64,000 nucleotides of DNA from Polaromonas sp. P2-4 (GTDB lineage: Bacteria; Pseudomonadota; Gammaproteobacteria; Burkholderiales; Burkholderiaceae_C): assembly GCA_024703855.1 (NCBI GenBank), contig CP087965.1:2968001-3032000 (forward strand), in the 5' to 3' direction. The position numbers and the translations under genes are program-made. A model generated the notes under the pieces. That model was not told where the DNA came from. It searched no databases and was given only the letters and a program-made list of their open reading frames with translations. Each line of letters starts with the position of its first letter. Position 1 is the stretch's first letter. This document shows positions 8,597-17,712 of this stretch, in pieces.

Positions 8597-9336
8597 CAGC
8601 CGTGGCCATCTTGCCCACCGAGCGCGAAGCTTTATGGCTGCAGCAGGGTTATGCGCCGTGGCCGATGGCGGGGTGCTTCGTTCCGGCCATCGCGCGTGTT
8701 CTTTAAACCGGCCGCAGCGCGGCTTGCATTTCGCGTCGAAGCTTCGGCGCTGCACTGCAACGGTTTCGGCCTCTTGCACGGTGGCTTTATCTCCACGATG
8801 GCAGACATCTGGCTGGGCTACAACGTGGCCCACGCATTAGAGCCTGTTCCCCGATCTACAGGGGGTCGCGCAAGTGGATTTTCGGGATGGGCTGCAAGGC
8901 GCAAAATCCAAGCCAAGGCTTGTGCCTTGGCTGATTTTGCAACGCCGCAGACCGCCCGAAAATCCACTTGCCCCCTGGGTTGGGACGAAATCGGGCGATT
9001 TGCCCACCCCATTGCTTGCATGGGCATCAGCCCATGCTGCGCAACGTGGGCGAGCAACTCATCCCGATTGCGTCCCAACGCGGCCCCCTGTAGATCGGGA
9101 ACAGGCTCTTAGACCCTGGTACCCGTTTCGTGACGTCCAGCCTCAGTGTCGATTTTTTGGGCGCGGCGCATGCAGGCGATTGCCTGGACAGCCAGATTGA
9201 CCGTATCAAGCTGGGCGCGCGCATGTGTCATGCGTCGGGTGCCATCTTCGTGGGCGACAAGCCCGTGGCCGCCATGCGCGCAACTTTCACGGTAGTCTCG
9301 GAACCCTCTTCTTTCACCACAACGGGTAAGTCATGA
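8593..9336 (+). pseudogene. PaaI-type hotdog thioesterase gene interrupted by a 269-bp element
   Basis: The two coding parts join as one hotdog-fold thioesterase. The left part includes FRVEASALHCNGFGLLHGGFISTMADIWLGYNVAHAL up to 8839, with the HGG motif and TMAD helix typical of PaaI/YbgC-like acyl-CoA thioesterases. The right part resumes at 9112 with DPGTRFVTSSLSVDFLGAAHAGD and ends FTTTGKS. Removing bases 8840-9111 restores the exact reading frame (CAC GCA TTA GAC CCT). An independent frame break lies near 8675-8690 in the N-terminal part. The presumed start is GTG 8593, overlapping the previous stop; the stop overlaps the next ATG. The gene is therefore inactive whatever the status of the small frame break. 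Confidence 0.85.
8840..9108. mobile_element. 269-bp MITE-like element with TTA target duplication
   Basis: Terminal inverted repeats of about 30 bp start GAGCCTGTTCCCCGATCTAC on the left and have the matching reverse complement on the right (CCCCCTGTAGATCGGGAACA then GGCTC). The element is flanked by TTA at 8837-8839 and 9109-9111, a 3-bp target duplication. The interior contains two large imperfect hairpins: one with arms around AAGTGGATTTTCGGG (about 8870-8970) and one with arms around GTTGGGACG (about 8976-9080). No coding capacity is evident, so it must be mobilised in trans. A degenerate right end of the same family lies at 61075-61100. Confidence 0.85.
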
Positions 9337-10167
9337 CAGCACAACATCACAAGGCTGAAGCGTTCAGGCGCCTGCACGAGGGGCGGCGCTGCTTTCTCAC
9401 GCCCAACCCCTGGGATGCCGGTTCGGCTCGACTGCTTGCCGGTATGGGGTTTGCAGCGTTGGCGACCACGGGTGCGGGCATCGCCTTTAGCCGCGGCGTT
9501 CCTGACAACAGGGTGGGGTTCGACGCAATGATGGCGGATCTGCGCGAGATCACGCAGGCCACAGAGCTGCCGGTAACCGCGGACCTTGAAGACGGCTTCG
9601 GCCGCAGCCCCGAAGCGGTTCAGCGCACCATCCTCGCGGCCGCCGCAGCCGGCGCGGTGGGCGGTTCGATTGAAGACGCCAGCGGCGACGGCGATGCGCC
9701 TTTGTACGCGATCGACGAAGCCACCGAACGCATTCGTGCCGCCGTGGAGGCGGCCCGCTCGCTGCCATTTTCTTTTCTGCTGACGGCGCGCGCAGAGAAC
9801 TTCGTGTGCGGGCTGCCGGACCTGGGCGACACCATCCGTCGCCTGCAGCGCTACCAGGAGGCCGGCGCCGATGTCCTGTTTGCGCCGGGCGTCTGGAAGG
9901 CGGACGACATCGCCGCCATCGTGGCTTCCGTTGACCGCCCGGTGAACGTGATGACGGGCCTGCCACACAGCACGCTCGACATGCGCCAACTGTCCGATTT
10001 GGGCGTTAGCGCGTGAGCGTAGGCGGCTCACTGGCGCGCCGCGCTGGGCGCCTTTCTGCGCGCGGCGACCGAGCTGCGCGAGCACGGCACTTTTGCCTAT
10101 GCCGACGCCGCCATCAGTGGCAAACAGGTCAACGAGCTGTTGCATCAGAGCCGCTCATCCAGCTAAA
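9333..10167 (+). CDS. Isocitrate lyase/PEP mutase superfamily lyase, frame breaks near the C-terminus
   Basis: TIM-barrel carbon-carbon lyase-like enzyme related to 2-methylisocitrate lyase and oxaloacetate/PEP-mutase family proteins. The first 227 residues are intact: FLTPNPWDAGSARLLAGMGFAALATTGAG, then PVTADLEDGFG (metal-binding Asp/Glu), GAVGGSIEDASGD, FLLTARAENFVCG and ADVLFAPGVWKADDI. A TGA at 10014 interrupts, but the frames after it continue VSVGGSLARAALGAFLRAATELREHG and end HQSRSSS at 10167, so one or two single-base breaks lie at 10005-10050. The usual catalytic KKCGH motif of isocitrate lyases is absent, as in the mutase/hydrolase branch. It overlaps the thioesterase stop by ATGA. 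Substrate unknown. Confidence 0.82.
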
Positions 10168-10205
10168 GTTTCTTTCCTGTTCTCCTCAACATACACGGGT
10201 GCGCC

Positions 10206-10292
10206 ATGACTGAAAAAATTACGATACGACCCGTGCTCAGGGAGGATTTCCCTACCTGGAAGGTGCTTTTGGATGGTTATAACGCCTTCTGA
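10206..10292 (+). pseudogene. N-terminal remnant of a GNAT acetyltransferase
   Basis: A 28-codon frame MTEKITIRPVLREDFPTWKV... ending DGYNAF and TGA matches the first strand and helix of GNAT-family acetyltransferases (pattern ITIRP...REDF...W..LW.GYNAFY). Nothing after 10292 continues the domain: the following DNA is the LysR promoter region. It appears to be a truncated gene rather than a small protein, judging by the abrupt end within helix 1. Confidence 0.55.
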
Positions 10293-10330
10293 GAATCGTT
10301 GAAACACGACAGACTTTCTATAATTAATTA

Positions 10331-10345
10331 AGACGATTCCCGTCT
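10331..10345. promoter_or_regulatory. Inverted repeat ahead of the LysR gene
   Basis: AGACG-ATTCC-CGTCT is a perfect 5-bp inverted repeat 11 bp before the LysR start, following the AT-rich TATAATTAATTA at 10318-10330 that could serve as a -10 region. Possible autoregulatory site or mRNA hairpin. Confidence 0.35.
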
Positions 10346-10356
10346 GAGGATCAAGA

Positions 10357-11274
10357 ATGTCTGTGCCATTGCTGCGCTTGCCCCCCATGGACCTGCTGCG
10401 GGGGTTTGTCGCCGTCGGCCGGCGCATGAGCATCACACAGGCTGCCGACGATTTGTGCCTTAGTCAATCCGCCATCAGCAAACAGATTCGCGCACTCGAG
10501 GAGGCGCTGGGTGTGCAGCTGTTAAAGCGCGGGCACCGCTCGATAGCGTTCACTCCCGAAGGCGAGCGCCTGTTTCGCAGCGCCGACGGCGCGGTGCAGC
10601 AATTGCAGGATGTCGTGGGCACCTTTCTGGTGAGCAAGGCCCGCAAGCCAGTGACCATCACGGCCAGCATCGGGGTGGCGGGTCTGTGGCTGCTGCCGCG
10701 CCTGGGTGACTTCCAGCTCCAGCATCCGGAGATCGACGTGCGGGTGGCCGCGAACAACGCGATGCTCGACCTGCGCTCCGAAGGCATTGATCTTGCCATC
10801 CGCTACTGCGCCAGCACGCAGGCGCCGGCAGGCTCGGTTCGGCTCTTCGGCGAAACCGTCGCACCGGTCGCCAGTCCGTCACTGGGCATCGATTCGCTGC
10901 TGTTAGAACGTTCGCTGGCCAACCAGTTCTTGCTGGAATTCGATGACCTCAAGCGACCCTGGTTGCAATGGAAAACCTGGCTCGCCACGATGGGCTGGAA
11001 TGACGCAAAACCCAAGGGCATCCTGCGTTTCAACCAGTACGACCAGGTGATCCACGCCGCCATGGCCGGCCAGGGCATCGCGCTTGGCCGGCTCGAACTA
11101 CTCACCCCCATGCTGTCGGACCATCGCCTCGTGGTTTTGGGCACAGCCGATGCCGCGCCCGTCGATGACCATGCCTACTGGCTCATGCAGGCCGATGCGT
11201 CACCGCGCCGTGAAGTAAGCCACGTCATCGACTGGATCCGCTCAGCGTCGCGCTCGGTGCTGGCGTTGCCTTAG
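10357..11274 (+). CDS. LysR-family transcriptional regulator (GcvA-like)
   Basis: Intact 305-residue LysR regulator. The N-terminal winged helix PPMDLLRGFVAVGRRMSITQ and LCLSQSAISKQIRALEEALG recognition region are followed by LFRSADGAVQQLQDVVG linker and a periplasmic-binding-like effector domain (PVTITASIGVAGLWLLPRLGDF, LDLRSEGIDLAIRYC, GQGIALGRLELL). The LPRL and DLAIRY motifs place it near GcvA/AmpR-type members. Start ATG 10357 follows AGGATCAAG. Its target is unknown; it lies in the same direction as the catabolic genes to its left and may control them, but LysR genes usually act on divergent neighbours, and here the adjacent upstream sequence is only a GNAT remnant. Confidence 0.9.
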   Translation: MSVPLLRLPPMDLLRGFVAVGRRMSITQAADDLCLSQSAISKQIRALEEALGVQLLKRGHRSIAFTPEGERLFRSADGAVQQLQDVVGTFLVSKARKPVTITASIGVAGLWLLPRLGDFQLQHPEIDVRVAANNAMLDLRSEGIDLAIRYCASTQAPAGSVRLFGETVAPVASPSLGIDSLLLERSLANQFLLEFDDLKRPWLQWKTWLATMGWNDAKPKGILRFNQYDQVIHAAMAGQGIALGRLELLTPMLSDHRLVVLGTADAAPVDDHAYWLMQADASPRREVSHVIDWIRSASRSVLALP

Positions 11275-11342
11275 GCGTGATATCGGTACTTCCTTCGCCC
11301 TTGGTTTTTTTAATCAATTCGGCATTCGGGGATACTTGGCCG

Positions 11343-12758
<1,416 letters not shown>

Positions 12759-12800
12759 ATTCAGGTTGAAAAGGACCACGCCAAAGCGTCAAATAACACC

Positions 12801-13595
12801 ATGAAATTCGCAATCATCTCGGATATCCACGGCAACCTGCTGGCGCTGCAAGCCGTGCTGGCCGATATTGCGCGCCAGGGCGTTGACCAGACGGTGAACC
12901 TGGGCGATATCCTGAGCGGCCCGCTGCAGGTGGCAGAAACGGCCGATCTGCTGATGGGCCGGAACTTTCCGACCATCCGGGGCAACCACGAGCGGCAACT
13001 GCTGGCCTTGATGGACCAGCCCGCCGCGCAGATCGATCCGCTTGACAGCGACGGCTACGCAGCGACCCAGGTGTCGCAAGCTCACGTGGCGTGGCTCAGG
13101 GCACTGCCGGTCTCGATGGCACTGAATGCCGACGTTTTGCTGTGGCACGGCACGCCCGGCAACGACCTGCAGTACTGGCTGGAAACCGTGGTGCCCGGCT
13201 TTGACCAGGGTGAGGGCCCCGGTGTGCGTGCCGCCACAGTGGCCGAGGTGGCTGCGCGGCTGGGTAGCGCCACTACGCACCCGGTGGTGCTGTGCGGCCA
13301 TACGCATGTGCCGCGCATGGTGCATTGCCCGACACAAGACGGCCATGTGTTGATCGTGAACCCCGGCAGCGTGGGCCTGCCGGCCTATGACGATAACCAC
13401 CCCTTTGCGCACGTCATTGAAAACGGCGCACCGCACGCACGTTATGCCGTGCTGGAGAAAACCAGCCAGGGCTGGCTGGTTGATCTGCGTGCCGTGCCTT
13501 ACGACCATCTGGCGCAGGCCCGCGTGGCGGCCCGCAACCAGCGCCCCGACTGGGCGCATGCGCTGGCGACCGGGTTTGCGCTGCGCGCAGCCTGA
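12801..13595 (+). CDS. Metallophosphoesterase (calcineurin-like, YfcE/ApaH-related)
   Basis: Intact 264-residue phosphoesterase with all five signature blocks: AIISDIHGNLLAL (D-x-H), NLGDILSGPLQ (GD), TIRGNHERQLL (GNH), a distal His in DVLLWHGTPGN, VVLCGHTHVPRMV (GHxH) and VNPGSVGLP. This set predicts a bimetal phosphodiesterase or phosphatase active on small molecules. It follows radA by 42 bp and may be cotranscribed. The physiological substrate cannot be deduced. Confidence 0.88.
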   Translation: MKFAIISDIHGNLLALQAVLADIARQGVDQTVNLGDILSGPLQVAETADLLMGRNFPTIRGNHERQLLALMDQPAAQIDPLDSDGYAATQVSQAHVAWLRALPVSMALNADVLLWHGTPGNDLQYWLETVVPGFDQGEGPGVRAATVAEVAARLGSATTHPVVLCGHTHVPRMVHCPTQDGHVLIVNPGSVGLPAYDDNHPFAHVIENGAPHARYAVLEKTSQGWLVDLRAVPYDHLAQARVAARNQRPDWAHALATGFALRAA

Positions 13596-13603
13596 TGCAG
13601 GCA

Positions 13604-13662
13604 TGCTATCAAAACAATAGCTTCATGCGCCCGTGTTACCTGGGCTAGAGGCCTGAATTGCT
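13604..13662 (+). repeat. Short interspersed repeat, copy 2
   Basis: Intergenic copy containing GCTATCAAAACAATAGCT and GCGCCCGT...TGGGCTAGAGGCC followed by a TTGCTTGAAA-type tail. It shares its order of blocks with copies at 16388, 19964, 32252 (reverse), 51193 and 56645. Confidence 0.7.
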
Positions 13663-13746
13663 TGAAAAAATGCAAAAAACAGCCGTTCAAGCCACTACGC
13701 ACTCCCCACAGTGCGGGCCCTGCGTCTGCGCTGCGAAAATAGCGCC

Positions 13747-14148
13747 ATGAATTTCCAGAAAATTATTGTTCCCGTTGCCGGCCTGGCTGCGATCGTGCTG
13801 GCTTACCGGTATTACGGCTGGCCCGGTGTGGCGGCGGTGGCGACCGCTTTGGTGATGTGGCTGCTGCTGCACTTCACCCGCGTGATGCAGGTGTTAAAGC
13901 GCGCCACCAACCGGCCGATAGGCTATGTGGACAGCGCCGTCATGCTCAACGCCAAGCTCAAGCCTGGCATGACCTTGCTGCATGTGATTGCCATGACCCG
14001 GGCGCTGGGCGAACTTCAATCGGCCAAGGACGAGCAGCCCGAGCTGTTTCGCTGGACCGATGGCACGCAATCGCATGTGACCTGCACGTTTGTCGGTGGC
14101 AAGCTGACGCAGCATGCGCTTTTCAGGCCCGATCAACCCAGCTCGTAA
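13747..14148 (+). CDS. Conserved hypothetical membrane-anchored protein
   Basis: A 133-residue intact frame. The first half is strongly hydrophobic (MNFQKIIVPVAGLAAIVLAY and VAAVATALVMWLLLHF), consistent with two membrane segments. The second half is soluble (LNAKLKPGMTLLHVIAMTRA, ELFRWTDGTQSHVTCTF). I recall no named family; it resembles short proteins found just before ilvE in related Burkholderiales. Start ATG 13747 is chosen because it opens directly into the first membrane segment; an in-frame upstream start exists without support. It probably shares a promoter with ilvE, 38 bp downstream. Confidence 0.65.
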   Translation: MNFQKIIVPVAGLAAIVLAYRYYGWPGVAAVATALVMWLLLHFTRVMQVLKRATNRPIGYVDSAVMLNAKLKPGMTLLHVIAMTRALGELQSAKDEQPELFRWTDGTQSHVTCTFVGGKLTQHALFRPDQPSS

Positions 14149-14186
14149 AATCGGTCTTTCTTCAAAATCACCACAGGATCCGCACC

Positions 14187-15125
14187 ATGTCCCCAGTAAT
14201 CCCCTCCATGGCAGACCGCGACGGCAAAATCTGGATGGACGGCCAGATGGTTGACTGGCGCGACGCCAAAATCCACGTGCTCAGCCACACCCTGCATTAC
14301 GGCTGCGGTGCGTTTGAAGGCGTGCGCGCCTACAAAACCGCCGACGGCACGGCGATTTTCCGGCTGGAAGAGCACACCGAACGCCTCTTCAACAGCGCCA
14401 AGATCCTGCGCATGAAGATTCCCTTTTCCAAGGAAGAAGTCAACGAAGCGCAAAAAGCCGTGGTGCGCGAGAACCAGCTGGAGAGCTGCTACCTGCGCCC
14501 GCTGACCTGGATCGGCTCGGAAAAGCTCGGCGTGTCACCCAAGGGCAATACCATCCACCTGATGGTCGCTGCTTGGGCCTGGGGTGCTTACCTAGGCGAA
14601 GAAGGCATGAAGCGCGGCATCCGCGTCAAGACCTCCAGCTACACCCGTCACCACGTCAACATCACCATGACGCAGGCCAAGGCGGTCAGCAACTACACCA
14701 ACTCGATTCTGGCCAATATGGAAGCGCTGGATGACGGCTACGACGAAGCCCTGCTGCTCGATGCCGCGGGTTTTGTCAGTGAAGGCGCGGGCGAAAACAT
14801 TTTTGTGATCAAGGGCGGCGTGGTTTACACGCCCTGATTTGTCCGCCGGTGCCTTGAACGGCATCACGCGCAACACCGTCATGCACATCTGCAAAGACCT
14901 GGGGCTGGAACTGGTGCAAAAACGCATCACGCGCGACGAGGTTTACATCAGCGACGAAGCCTTCTTCACCGGCACCGCCGCCGAAGTCACGCCGATTCGT
15001 GAGCTGGACCGCATCGAAATCGGTGCCGGCTCGCGCGGCCCCATCACCGAAAAATCCAGAGCGCGTTTTTTGACATCGTCAATGGCCGCAATCCGAAATA
15101 CGCCCACTGGCTGGCCAAAATCTGA
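14187..15125 (+). CDS. ilvE: Branched-chain amino acid aminotransferase (IlvE), two frame breaks
   Basis: PLP-dependent fold-IV transaminase for the final step of Val, Leu and Ile synthesis. Segment one (MSPVIPSMADRDGKIWMDGQ) includes LHYGCGAFEGVRAY and TWIGSEKLGV, the Lys-containing TSSYTRHHVN and QAKAVSNYTNSILA regions, and EGAGENIFVIKGGVVYTP. A stray base near 14836 creates TGA; the next segment continues DLSAGALNGITRNTV, then FFTGTAAEVTPIRELD. A second break near 15055 leads to FFDIVNGRNPKYAHWLAKI and the stop at 15123. Restored length about 312 residues, typical. Start ATG 14187. An essential biosynthetic gene with two breaks supports the view that the breaks are artefacts. Confidence 0.93.
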
Positions 15126-15191
15126 GACTTTGTGGGACAGACCGCAGGCTGCGAAGCAGACCAGCTCTGTCCCCAACTAATTAAGGAATTC

Positions 15192-15401
15192 ATGAGCACA
15201 TCATTCACCGTTGAACTGCTGGCCGCCGACCTCAATGCCCAGGGCGGCGTCTATTGCCCCAGCCCCAAGGCTGACATGAAGGTCTGGAACAGCCACCCCA
15301 AGGTTTACCTGGACGTGGCGCGCACCGGCGAGGCCAAGTGCCCGTATTGCGGCACGGTTTACAAGTTGAAAGACGGCGAGCACTTCGGTGCACACCACTG
15401 A
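15192..15401 (+). CDS. Small zinc-finger domain protein (NDUFS6-like family)
   Basis: Intact 69-residue protein: MSTSFTVELLAADLNAQGGV then VYCPSPKADMKVWNSHPKVYL, and CPYCGTVYKL near the end. The single Cys, His and CxxC set matches the short bacterial zinc-finger family related to mitochondrial complex I subunit NDUFS6. A good start is ATG 15192 after AAGGAATTC. Its last codons overlap the GTG start of the heptosyltransferase gene. The family's role in bacteria is unclear. Confidence 0.85.
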   Translation: MSTSFTVELLAADLNAQGGVYCPSPKADMKVWNSHPKVYLDVARTGEAKCPYCGTVYKLKDGEHFGAHH

Positions 15402-16391
15402 AACCGGGCCGGTCAGAAGCCTGATCATCGCCCCCCAGTGGATTGGCGATGCGGTGATGACCGAGCCGTTGCTGCGCTGCCTTGCGGCACGTGGCGAAAA
15501 ACTCAGCGTCGGGGCGCTGCCCTGGGTGGCGCCGGTGTACCGGGCCATGCCGCAGGTGGCCGAGGTCATTGAGTTTCCGTTTGCCCACGGCGGCCTGCAG
15601 TTCAAGGCACGCCGCGCGATTGCCCGGCAGATTGAAGGCCGCTTTGACACGGCCTATGTGCTGCCCAATTCACTCAAAAGCGCGCTGCTGCCGTTTTTGG
15701 CCAGCATTCCCAAGCGCGTCGGTTACTTGGGTGAGGCGCGCGTGGGCCTGCTCACGCACCGGCTCAAAAACCCGAAAAACAAGCCACCCATGGTGGCGTT
15801 TTATTCGGCGCTCAGCGGCGAGCCCGGCGTAGAGGCCGACCGGCCGCAACTGCAGCTGGCGGCCGCCGAGGTCGATGCCGCACTGCAGGCCCTGGGCTTG
15901 CAGCGGGGCGGCTACTACGTGTTTGCGCCGGGGGCCGAGTTTGGCCCGGCCAAGCGCTGGCCAGCCGCGCATTTTGCCGAGCTGGCGCGTTCGCTGCCTT
16001 TGCCGGTGGTCTTGCTGGGTTCGGGCAAGGAAGCGGCCTTGTGCGAGGAGATCAGTGCTGCCGCGCCCGGCAAATGCCACAACCTGGCGGGCAAAACCAC
16101 GCTGGTGCAGGCCTTGTGCGCCATCGCCGCCGCAAAAGCGTCGTCAGCAACGACTCGGGCCTGATGCATGTGGCGGCCGCGTTTGGCGTGCCGCAAGTGG
16201 CTATTTTTGGCTCGTCAAGCCCGCTGCACACGCCGCCGCTGAGCCAGAAGGCCACCGTGCTCTGGTTGAAAGCCGACCCGGTCTACCAGCCGCCGCTGGA
16301 CTGCGCGCCCTGCTTTGCGCGTGAATGCCCGCTGGGCCATACGCGCTGCCTGAACGACATCCCGGCGACGCGGGTGCTGCAAAATTTATAG
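15388..16391 (+). CDS. waaF: Lipopolysaccharide heptosyltransferase II (WaaF), one frame break
   Basis: GT9-family glycosyltransferase adding heptose to the LPS inner core. Motifs: [20 protein letters not shown] at the N-terminus, [37 protein letters not shown], and [21 protein letters not shown] as the ADP-heptose-binding region. Near 16134 the frame breaks; it resumes [27 protein letters not shown], and ends [26 protein letters not shown]. Restored length about 334 residues. The start is GTG 15388, overlapping the zinc-finger gene by 14 bp, which suggests coupling. The frame break sits in GCCGCCGCAAAAGCG and looks like a one-base error. Confidence 0.92.
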
Positions 16392-16437
16392 CTGCCTATA
16401 CCCGCTATGTATGGGTTAGAAACTGTTTTTGCTTAAA
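16388..16437 (+). repeat. Short interspersed repeat, copy 3, overlapping two gene ends
   Basis: TTTATAGCTGCCTATACCCG...TATGGGTTAGAAACTGTTTTTGCTTAAAA lies between the convergent ends of waaF and the nitronate monooxygenase gene. It supplies the last codons of the latter (KNSF and stop). Confidence 0.65.
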
Positions 16438-17443
16438 ACCTGAGCCGCCTCGGCCGTCATGCGGGCAATCACCTCGGCCGCCGGTGGGAGGTCGCGAATC
16501 AGGCCCACCGCCTCGCCCACCGTGGCATGCGCGCGTGAAAAGTCGCCGGCCTTGACGCCCGCGTCGTAGTCGGCGCGCGCCGCGTCGGGCGCGGCACGCA
16601 ACGCGTCGATGCGTGCCTCCCATTGCCGGTGCAGGTCGTTGCGAATGGCCCGAAAGTCATACGGCTCGGGCCAGTTCTTGCGCCGCAGAATGTCGAACAC
16701 GGGGCTGCGCGCGGTGCCGTCGCCCGTGGTCTGCACGGCCTGGTTTTCGCGCCCTGGGCGGCCAGGCTTTCCTGCGTGGCCCACAGCCGTGAACCCACCA
16801 GGGCGCCGTCGGCACCCAGCACCAGCGCTGCCGCCAGCGTGCGGCCATCGGCAATGCCGCCCGCCGCCAGCAGCAGGGTGTCGGGCGAATGCGCGGCCAG
16901 CCAGTCGGCCAGCTCGGGCACGAAGCTGATGGTGGCGCGGCTGTTGAGGGAGTTCATGCCATGGCCACCGGCTTCGCCACCCTGGGCGATGATGATTTGC
17001 GCGCCAGCTTCGAGCGCCTGCGGCACCTGCTCCAGGCGCTGCACCTGGCAGATCAGGGTGGCACCGGCGGCGGCGATGCGGGCCGCATAGGGCTGCGGGT
17101 CGCCAAACGACAGCATGATGGCGCGTGGTTTGTCGGCTCCCGGATGGTCGAGTACCCAGTCCAGTGCGCTGGCATCTTCGTCGAGCTTCCAGGTGATGAA
17201 GCCGCAGCCGATGCGTTGCGTTTCGGCGGCCTGCAATGCCAGCGTGTATTGCGCCTGAGTCCAGGCCAGGTCGCCATAACCACCGCCGACCAGCCCGAGC
17301 GTGCCGGCTTTTGCGCAGGCGGCAGCCAGCGCGCCGCCCGACGCCAGCGCCATGGGAGCCAGCACCAGCGGTGTTTGCAAGCCAAACTGGCGGCTCAAGC
17401 GGGTTTGCAAACGGGGGTGTGTGGGGGTGTTGGCAGGGCTCAT
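16416..17443 (-). CDS. Nitronate monooxygenase (2-nitropropane dioxygenase family), one frame break
   Basis: FMN-dependent TIM-barrel enzyme oxidising alkyl nitronates. It starts MSPANTPTHPRLQTRLSRQF at 17443 and shows TPLVLAPMALASGGALAAAC, GLVGGGYGDLAW, AQIIIAQGGEAGGHG (the catalytic/flavin-binding His motif), LLLAAGGIADGRTLAAAL and ADGALVGSRLWATQES. The frame then breaks near 16755, and the C-terminal part resumes in another frame ending RMTAEAAQVLSKNSF. Restored length about 342 residues, typical. An upstream in-frame ATG at 17506 would add 21 residues resembling translated intergenic DNA and is rejected. The stop codon lies within an interspersed repeat. Confidence 0.88.
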
Positions 17444-17470
17444 GGCTTCATTATGCTGAAAACGCCCCAA

Positions 17471-17494
17471 AAAAGCCACCCTGAGGTGGCTTTT
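17471..17494. terminator. Rho-independent-type hairpin, probably bidirectional
   Basis: AAAAGCCACC-CTGA-GGTGGCTTTT is a perfect 10-bp stem with T-rich ends on both strands. It lies downstream of the minus-strand histidine kinase gene and upstream of the nitronate monooxygenase start, so it most likely ends the leftward two-component transcript or a short transcript between them. Confidence 0.75.
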
Positions 17495-17528
17495 GAAATT
17501 CCTCATTAAAGAGGACGTCGTTGGGAGA

Positions 17529-17609
17529 TCAGATAAACGGTTCGCCGACGTACTGGTTTTCTATTTCCTTGTTCTTGTATTCCCTAACCCGTGCTTGTTG
17601 TGACAGCAA
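17529..17609 (-). other. Possible very small protein frame before the terminator
   Basis: A 26-codon minus-strand frame from TTG 17609 reads LLSQQARVREYKNKEIENQY and ends VGEPFI then TGA, 35 bp before the hairpin at 17471-17494. The composition is protein-like and charged. There is no ATG and no clear ribosome site, so it could equally be the tail of a decayed gene. The rest of 17495-17712 holds nothing I recognise. Confidence 0.25.
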
Positions 17610-17712
17610 CGCCTGAACTGTGCAGCAGGTCTTCTTTTCTGACCATTATCTAAATGGAGGATAACGCCGCATTTTTCTGCAGAAATTGCCTATTTCGTGA
17701 CTTATTTCACGA

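Noticed and set aside
8870-9080. Internal hairpins of the 269-bp element considered as a CRISPR-like or structured RNA locus
   Set aside because: No repeated spacer-repeat units; symmetry, terminal repeats and a 3-bp duplication fit a mobile element better.
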